This document shows positions 60,412 to 64,000 of a stretch of 64,000 nucleotides of DNA, piece after piece. The stretch is taken from contig NZ_JBHLUA010000021.1 in the NCBI RefSeq assembly GCF_042433895.1, positions 1 to 64,000 of the forward strand, written 5' to 3'. Position 1 is the stretch's first letter, and the number at the start of each line of letters is the position of its first letter. The notes beneath the pieces are model-generated. The model ran no database searches, was not told the origin of the DNA, and saw only the letters and a program-made list of their open reading frames with translations. Position numbers and translations under genes: made by a program. Origin of the DNA: Mesonia maritima. GTDB lineage: Bacteria; Bacteroidota; Bacteroidia; Flavobacteriales; Flavobacteriaceae.

Positions 60412-60693
60412 ATGAAAAAAATGATTCTTAGCTTTTTTGCACTATCATTATTAGTTGCAACGAGCGCTTGTAGAGAAACTACTGAAGAAAAAACTGAAGA
60501 AGCTACTGAAGAAATTGGTGAAGACATCGAAAATGCTGCAGAAAATACTGGCGATGCGATTGAAGAAGGCGTTGAAGAAACCGGAGAAGCTATCGAAAAC
60601 GGTGCTGAAGAGGTAGAAGAAGCAGCAGATCACGCTGGTGATGAAATGGAAGAAGAAATGCACGAAGATGATCACGATCACGACGCGCATTAA
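60412..60693 (+). CDS. Small acidic lipoprotein 3 with 11-residue repeats and His-rich tail
   Basis: This 93-residue protein has a lipobox ending 'VATSAC' (Cys20), followed by RETTEEKTEE. From about residue 38 it has 11-residue units such as 'DIENAAENTGD', 'AIEEGVEETGE' and 'AIENGAEEVEE', clearly related to lipoprotein 2. The C-terminus 'MHEDDHDHDAH' is rich in His and Asp and could bind divalent metal ions; this is inference. It sits between terminators at 60309 and 60714, so it is a single-gene transcript. Function unknown. Confidence 0.87.
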   Translation: MKKMILSFFALSLLVATSACRETTEEKTEEATEEIGEDIENAAENTGDAIEEGVEETGEAIENGAEEVEEAADHAGDEMEEEMHEDDHDHDAH

Positions 60694-60713
60694 TAACTAC
60701 TCTTTGTAGAAAT

Positions 60714-60744
60714 AAAAAAGCCGGTTTTTTACCGGCTTTTTTTT
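60714..60744. terminator. Bidirectional terminator after acidic lipoprotein 3
   Basis: A 12-bp stem (60714-60725 and 60731-60742, AAAAAAGCCGGT and its complement) with a 5-nt loop has T-runs on both strands. It overlaps the stop codon of the convergent exosortase-associated gene. Confidence 0.92.
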
Positions 60745-61166
60745 ATGTAATACTGATAATAAAAAGCCGGCAATAATAACAAAATAAATAAAGGCTGAAT
60801 TAAAAATCGACGTACATAGAACATCAAAAAATAATTTTCTTTACCGAAGTTAAAAATAAGATAACTGAAAAATAGCATAAGTAATGCTCCAATAAAGCAG
60901 TAAAAAATTAGAGAAAATTTTATAATTGCTTTCTTCTGAAAAGCAACATACAATACTAGCAGAGAAACTCCACTATTTAATAAATACCGAAAAAATGTAT
61001 TTAAAATCAGTTTGAAATTTTCCATTTCTGGCGGAGATTGATACTGGTAATTTCCTTTATAAAAAGTAAGTAAAGGATCGTAAAATAAATCTTTTTCAAA
61101 AAAACGAATAAGTACCAATAGGAAGAATAAGCAAAATACCAGTACTATTTTAACCCACTTATTCAT
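60729..61166 (-). CDS. Exosortase F system-associated membrane protein
   Basis: From ATG 61166 ('MNKWVKIVLVFCLFFLLV') this is 145 residues with four hydrophobic segments and the conserved 'RFFEKDLFYDPLLTFYK' region (about 21-37) after the first. This is the small partner encoded next to XrtF in Flavobacteria. Its start overlaps the xrtF stop by 8 bp (ATGAATAA), showing tight coupling; a TTG at 61187 is a less likely start. Its role, presumably in the same protein-sorting pathway, is not established. Confidence 0.85.
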   Translation of the reverse strand: MNKWVKIVLVFCLFFLLVLIRFFEKDLFYDPLLTFYKGNYQYQSPPEMENFKLILNTFFRYLLNSGVSLLVLYVAFQKKAIIKFSLIFYCFIGALLMLFFSYLIFNFGKENYFLMFYVRRFLIQPLFILLLLPAFYYQYYIKKSR

Positions 61167-61707
61167 CTTTCTTAGTTTTTGAAACAATTCTCACCCAAAT
61201 TATCCATAATAGAAAAACAGTACCATAAATTATAGCAGGAAAAATCGTTCCGTGTAATAATTCCTCATATTCAGGATAATGGTAAATCCCAATTGCTAAC
61301 CATACAATTCTTAATAAATTAAAAATATAAATCAGAACACTTCCGGCAATTGCAAAAAGAAAAGTTCGTTTAAAATCGGTATGAAAAGCCGCTATAAAAG
61401 AAATGAATAATATTAAAACACTTACTGAATTACAACCCTCAATAATTCTTACTAGATATTCATTATTTACAAATAATCGCATAGAAGCTTCCACAGGATG
61501 TGGTGAAATCTTACTGGAATAACCAAAAAATTCAATTAAATTTTCTGTTTGTACGGCTACTAAATTGGTAATAAAATCAGGGTAATAATTTTCAAATAAA
61601 TCCACCTGTAAATACCAATGATATAGGCTCGCCAAAATGAGGTAACTTCCTATGAAAATTCCGAGAAATTTTAAAACCGCTTTATTTTTTTCAAAAATAT
61701 TTTTCAC
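61159..61707 (-). CDS. xrtF: Exosortase family protein XrtF
   Basis: Exosortases are membrane cysteine transpeptidases related to archaeosortases that process proteins with a C-terminal sorting signal. This 182-residue protein has four to five membrane segments and the catalytic triad residues in order: Cys92 in 'IIEGCNSVSVLI', Arg133 in 'FNLLRIVWL' and His152 in 'LLHGTIFPAI'. It is the short flavobacterial form XrtF. The start is GTG at 61707 with AGGAGG directly abutting it, which is odd because this phylum rarely uses Shine-Dalgarno sequences and the spacing is zero. No obvious sorted substrate is in the window. Confidence 0.92.
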   Translation of the reverse strand: MKNIFEKNKAVLKFLGIFIGSYLILASLYHWYLQVDLFENYYPDFITNLVAVQTENLIEFFGYSSKISPHPVEASMRLFVNNEYLVRIIEGCNSVSVLILFISFIAAFHTDFKRTFLFAIAGSVLIYIFNLLRIVWLAIGIYHYPEYEELLHGTIFPAIIYGTVFLLWIIWVRIVSKTKKDE

Positions 61708-61724
61708 CTCCTATAAATCTTTCA

Positions 61725-61732
61725 CAAATTTA
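61725..61732 (-). promoter_or_regulatory. -7 element of the xrtF promoter
   Basis: On the minus strand this reads TAAATTTG (TAnnTTTG), 17 bp before the GTG start at 61707. Confidence 0.6.
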
Positions 61733-61766
61733 GATAAATAAGAATTCCTATTCGCAGAATAATAAA

Positions 61767-61774
61767 TACTTTTG
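61767..61774 (+). promoter_or_regulatory. -7 element of the GAF-protein promoter
   Basis: TACTTTTG matches TAnnTTTG, 13 bp before the start at 61788. It is back to back with the xrtF promoter in an 80-bp gap. Confidence 0.6.
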
Positions 61775-61787
61775 CTGAAAAATTAAT

Positions 61788-62246
61788 ATGAATTTCGAAG
61801 CTTTAAAACCGGAAATAATCAACATACTTTCAGAAAAAGAACTTTCTGTAGATCATCGTTTAAATGAAGTTTGTGCACTTTTAAAAAAAGAAATAACTTA
61901 TTATAATTGGGTAGGTTTTTATTTTAAAAATGGCGATAAAAAAGAATTAAAACTTCGCGCCTTTGCAGGGGAACCAACCGATCACACAATTATTCCATTT
62001 GGAAAAGGAATTTGCGGACAAGTGGCAGAATCTAACCAGAATTTTAGCGTTCCCGATGTTAAAGCGCAAGATAATTATATCGCTTGCAGTATTAATGTAA
62101 AAGCCGAAATTGTAATTCCGTTGTTTGTGAATGGCGAAAATATTGGTCAGATTGATATTGATTCTCACACGATCGACCCGTTTACGAAAAAAGATGAAGA
62201 TTTTTTAGAATTTGTAAATGCTGAAGTTGCTAAAATTCTAAATTAA
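61788..62246 (+). CDS. GAF domain protein related to free methionine-(R)-sulfoxide reductase
   Basis: This 152-residue protein is a single GAF domain of the fRMsr type, enzymes that reduce free methionine-R-sulfoxide: 'YYNWVGFYFKNGDKKELKL', 'IPFGKGICGQVAESNQ', 'DNYIACSINVKAEIVIPL' and 'GQIDIDSHTIDPFTKKDEDF'. Cys76 and Cys100 align with E. coli Cys94 and Cys118, the latter catalytic. The position of the resolving Cys84 is His66 here. Activity may thus be altered or absent. It is commonly encoded next to xrtF in Flavobacteria as I recall. The stop overlaps the hemW stop by 4 bp. Confidence 0.88.
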   Translation: MNFEALKPEIINILSEKELSVDHRLNEVCALLKKEITYYNWVGFYFKNGDKKELKLRAFAGEPTDHTIIPFGKGICGQVAESNQNFSVPDVKAQDNYIACSINVKAEIVIPLFVNGENIGQIDIDSHTIDPFTKKDEDFLEFVNAEVAKILN

Positions 62247-63367
62247 TCCACAAAAAATAAAGAAGCCGCAATTCCATCACTCAAAAATTTTCCTTTTGGG
62301 GTGATGGTTATTTTTTTCTCTTCAGATTGTAGTAATTCTTTCTGAAATAAAACTGCCGATTCTTTTAAAAAATATTCAGCGTATTTTTCGCCAAATTCCT
62401 GCTGAATTTCTTCAACTGAAACTCCCCAAATGGTGCGCAAACGCGTCATAATATATTCATTATAGCGGTCGGTTTTCGAAAGTTCTTCAGTTTCTAAAGG
62501 CAATTTTTCTTGCTGAATAGCTTTTATGTATTTAGAATTATTATTTACATTCCAACTTCGCTTTTTTCCATCGAAACTATGCGCCGAAGGACCAATTCCT
62601 AAATAGGATTTTCCCATCCAATACGCCGTATTATTTTGAGAGAAATATCCCGTTTTTCCGAAGTTTGAAAATTCGTAATTTACAAATCCTGTGTTAGTTA
62701 ACGTAGCGACTAAAATTTCAAAATGTTCTTTTGCCTTTTTCTCGTTTACCGGTTTTATTTTTCCTTTTTCAATGAAAGTTTTTAAAGCAGTATTTGGCTC
62801 TACGGTTAACGCATAACTGGAAATATGTGGAACGTTTAATTCTAATGCAATGGCTAAATTTTCTTTCCATTTTTTATTGCTCATTTCGGGGATTCCGTAA
62901 ATTAAATCGATGGAAATATTATCGAAATATTTCTTAGAAAGTTCAATAGCTTTTAATGCTTCGGTAGAGTTATGTGCGCGATTCATTAAGGTTAAATCGT
63001 CTTGAAAAAAAGATTGAACGCCAATACTTAATCGGTTTATTTTTGTAGTTGAAAGTTCTTTTATTTTTTCTTCAGAAAGATCATCTGGATTGGCTTCTAG
63101 TGTAATTTCGGCTTCCGAGGAAACTTCAAAATTATTATGAATTGTAGTAAAAATTTGCTGAATTTCTTCCGCCGTTAACAAACTTGGTGTTCCACCACCA
63201 AAATAAATAGTTTCAATTGTATTCTGAATTTCATTTTTCCGCAAGATTAATTCGGTACAAATTGCATTTATAAGCGGCGTTTTCTTTTTCAGGGAAGTAG
63301 AAAAATGAAAATCGCAATAATGACAAGCTTGTTTACAAAATGGAATATGAATATAAATACCGGCCAT
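62243..63367 (-). CDS. hemW: Radical SAM family haem chaperone HemW
   Basis: HemW resembles coproporphyrinogen oxidase HemN but acts in haem delivery. This 374-residue protein has the iron-sulfur motif 'YIHIPFCKQACHYCDF' (Cys11, Cys15, Cys18), 'TIYFGGGTPSLLTAEEI', 'EITLEANPDDL', 'INRLSIGVQSFFQDDL', 'ISIDLIYGIPEMS' and a HemN-type C-terminal helical domain. True HemN has four cysteines with CxxxCxxCxC; here the fourth is Phe ('CDF'), as in HemW. The ATG shares one base with the upstream glycosyltransferase stop (TAATG). Confidence 0.95.
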   Translation of the reverse strand: MAGIYIHIPFCKQACHYCDFHFSTSLKKKTPLINAICTELILRKNEIQNTIETIYFGGGTPSLLTAEEIQQIFTTIHNNFEVSSEAEITLEANPDDLSEEKIKELSTTKINRLSIGVQSFFQDDLTLMNRAHNSTEALKAIELSKKYFDNISIDLIYGIPEMSNKKWKENLAIALELNVPHISSYALTVEPNTALKTFIEKGKIKPVNEKKAKEHFEILVATLTNTGFVNYEFSNFGKTGYFSQNNTAYWMGKSYLGIGPSAHSFDGKKRSWNVNNNSKYIKAIQQEKLPLETEELSKTDRYNEYIMTRLRTIWGVSVEEIQQEFGEKYAEYFLKESAVLFQKELLQSEEKKITITPKGKFLSDGIAASLFFVD

Positions 63368-64000
63368 TAATCGTTTTTCTGGTTAGCAAGTTTGTTTTTT
63401 GCTTCAATCCACAACGCCATATATTTTGTACTTTTTAAGGTGTGATGCATTAACATAGAACCCATAAAATTTTTTGAACGATGCGTTTCTAAATTTTCTT
63501 CTAAATACTGAATTTCTTCGAAAAGTAAATTTTTAAAGGTAGCTTTTTGAAAACGATTTTGTAAGATTCTTGTCCCAAATTGTTGCGCTTTGGTCCACCT
63601 TTTTTCATTTTTATAAAGCGTAACTGCGGCTTCGGCAATAGTTTTATCGTCATTAGCAATTTCACCATTCCACGGATTTATTCCGCAAATTCCTTCGGCT
63701 CCAATGGTGGTCGTTACGCTTGGCGTTCCGTTAATCATCGCTTCAATAAATTTTCCTTTAATTCCAGCACCAAAGCGTAATGGTGCTAACAAAATTCTGG
63801 TTTGCTGAAATTTTTCGGCGGCATTATTTACTCTTCCTTCTACTAAAAAACCTTCTTTTTTATTTTCGAGTTGTTTTACTTTTTCTGTTGTATAAGCGCC
63901 GTAAATATGAAGTTTCGCTTTTGGTAATTGCTTTTTAACCAACGGCCAAATATTATTTTTTAAATACAGAACGGCATCCCAATTTGGGGCATGTAAAAAA
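63367..64000 (-). CDS. Glycosyltransferase (GT4/GT1-like), N-terminus beyond the window
   Basis: The minus-strand frame is open from the right edge to a stop at 63367, about 210 residues. It is the C-terminal Rossmann half of a GT-B glycosyltransferase: 'WPLVKKQLPKAKLHIYGAY', 'FLVEGRVNNAAEKFQQTRIL', 'LAPLRFGAGIKGKFIEAMIN' (the nucleotide-sugar binding region) and 'GTPSVTTTIGAEGI'. A helical tail of about 60 residues follows ('MLMHHTLKSTKYMALWIEAK'). The frame continues upstream of any internal start candidate ('LHAPNWDAVLYLKNN'), so the true start is outside. Co-transcribed with hemW. Sugar and acceptor are unknown. Confidence 0.88.
   Translation of the reverse strand, partial: FLHAPNWDAVLYLKNNIWPLVKKQLPKAKLHIYGAYTTEKVKQLENKKEGFLVEGRVNNAAEKFQQTRILLAPLRFGAGIKGKFIEAMINGTPSVTTTIGAEGICGINPWNGEIANDDKTIAEAAVTLYKNEKRWTKAQQFGTRILQNRFQKATFKNLLFEEIQYLEENLETHRSKNFMGSMLMHHTLKSTKYMALWIEAKNKLANQKND

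Noticed and set aside
60451..60690. Minus-strand frame of 79 Phe-rich residues opposite acidic lipoprotein 3
   Set aside because: It is the complement of Glu codons and only mimics a membrane protein. There is no start context.

Overview
The window is about 64 kb of AT-rich chromosome from a member of the Bacteroidota, most likely a marine Flavobacteriaceae species. Supporting signs are large type IX secretion system (T9SS) cargo proteins with type A and type B (CHU_C) sorting domains, a PorP/SprF protein with its OmpA-like partner, the flavobacterial exosortase XrtF pair, many short lipoproteins with an acidic residue just after the lipobox cysteine, and promoters of the Bacteroidota type (-7 TAnnTTTG). 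No rRNA, tRNA, transposase, prophage or CRISPR array was seen. Both ends cut through genes.

Region by region. 1-17.6 kb (minus strand): a locus of giant secreted proteins. Two type A cargo proteins (1,734 and 1,408 residues) are followed by a type B cargo protein, a SprF/PorP protein and a TPR/propeller/OmpA protein. A strong terminator follows, and then the start of a second, paralogous secreted protein that runs off the left edge. Perfect inverted repeats sit in three of the four gaps between these genes, too close to the next start to leave room for a normal promoter. 17.8-19.2 kb: metK behind a leader that reads as a SAM-II riboswitch. 19.3-33.2 kb: mostly plus-strand housekeeping and membrane genes, with tex on the minus strand (MarC, FAD oxidoreductase, glutaryl-CoA-dehydrogenase-like enzyme, hydroxyacid dehydrogenase, SLC13 permease, deoxynucleoside kinase, fatty-acid hydroxylase). 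33.3-39.8 kb (minus): membrane and soluble pyrophosphatases, a DUF5686-type outer-membrane protein and PdhB. 39.9-44.1 kb (plus): EtfBA, a bifunctional nuclease-like protein and a CNT nucleoside transporter. 44.1-46.6 kb (minus): a YceI/porin/YceI-like cluster with possible Fnr-type sites. 46.8-53.8 kb: thyA behind a structured REP-like repeat, ergothioneine genes egtB-egtD facing a PLP enzyme, folA, and a fructosamine kinase whose only credible start is ATT. 53.9-64 kb: fabD, an MG2/plug-like secreted protein, a WbpE-like sugar aminotransferase, KDO transferase, three acidic lipoproteins with 11-residue repeats, XrtF and its partner, a GAF protein, hemW and a partial glycosyltransferase.

How the genes fit together: thyA, folA and the deoxynucleoside kinase serve dTMP and nucleotide supply. 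EtfBA would accept electrons from the acyl-CoA dehydrogenase. The KDO transferase, sugar aminotransferase and glycosyltransferase belong to envelope sugar synthesis. MetK supplies the SAM used by EgtD. The most interesting items are the hairpin-punctuated T9SS cargo operon, the metK leader, the ATT-start fructosamine kinase, the structured repeat before thyA, and the three LEA-like acidic lipoproteins. All calls come from reading the sequence; no database search was run.
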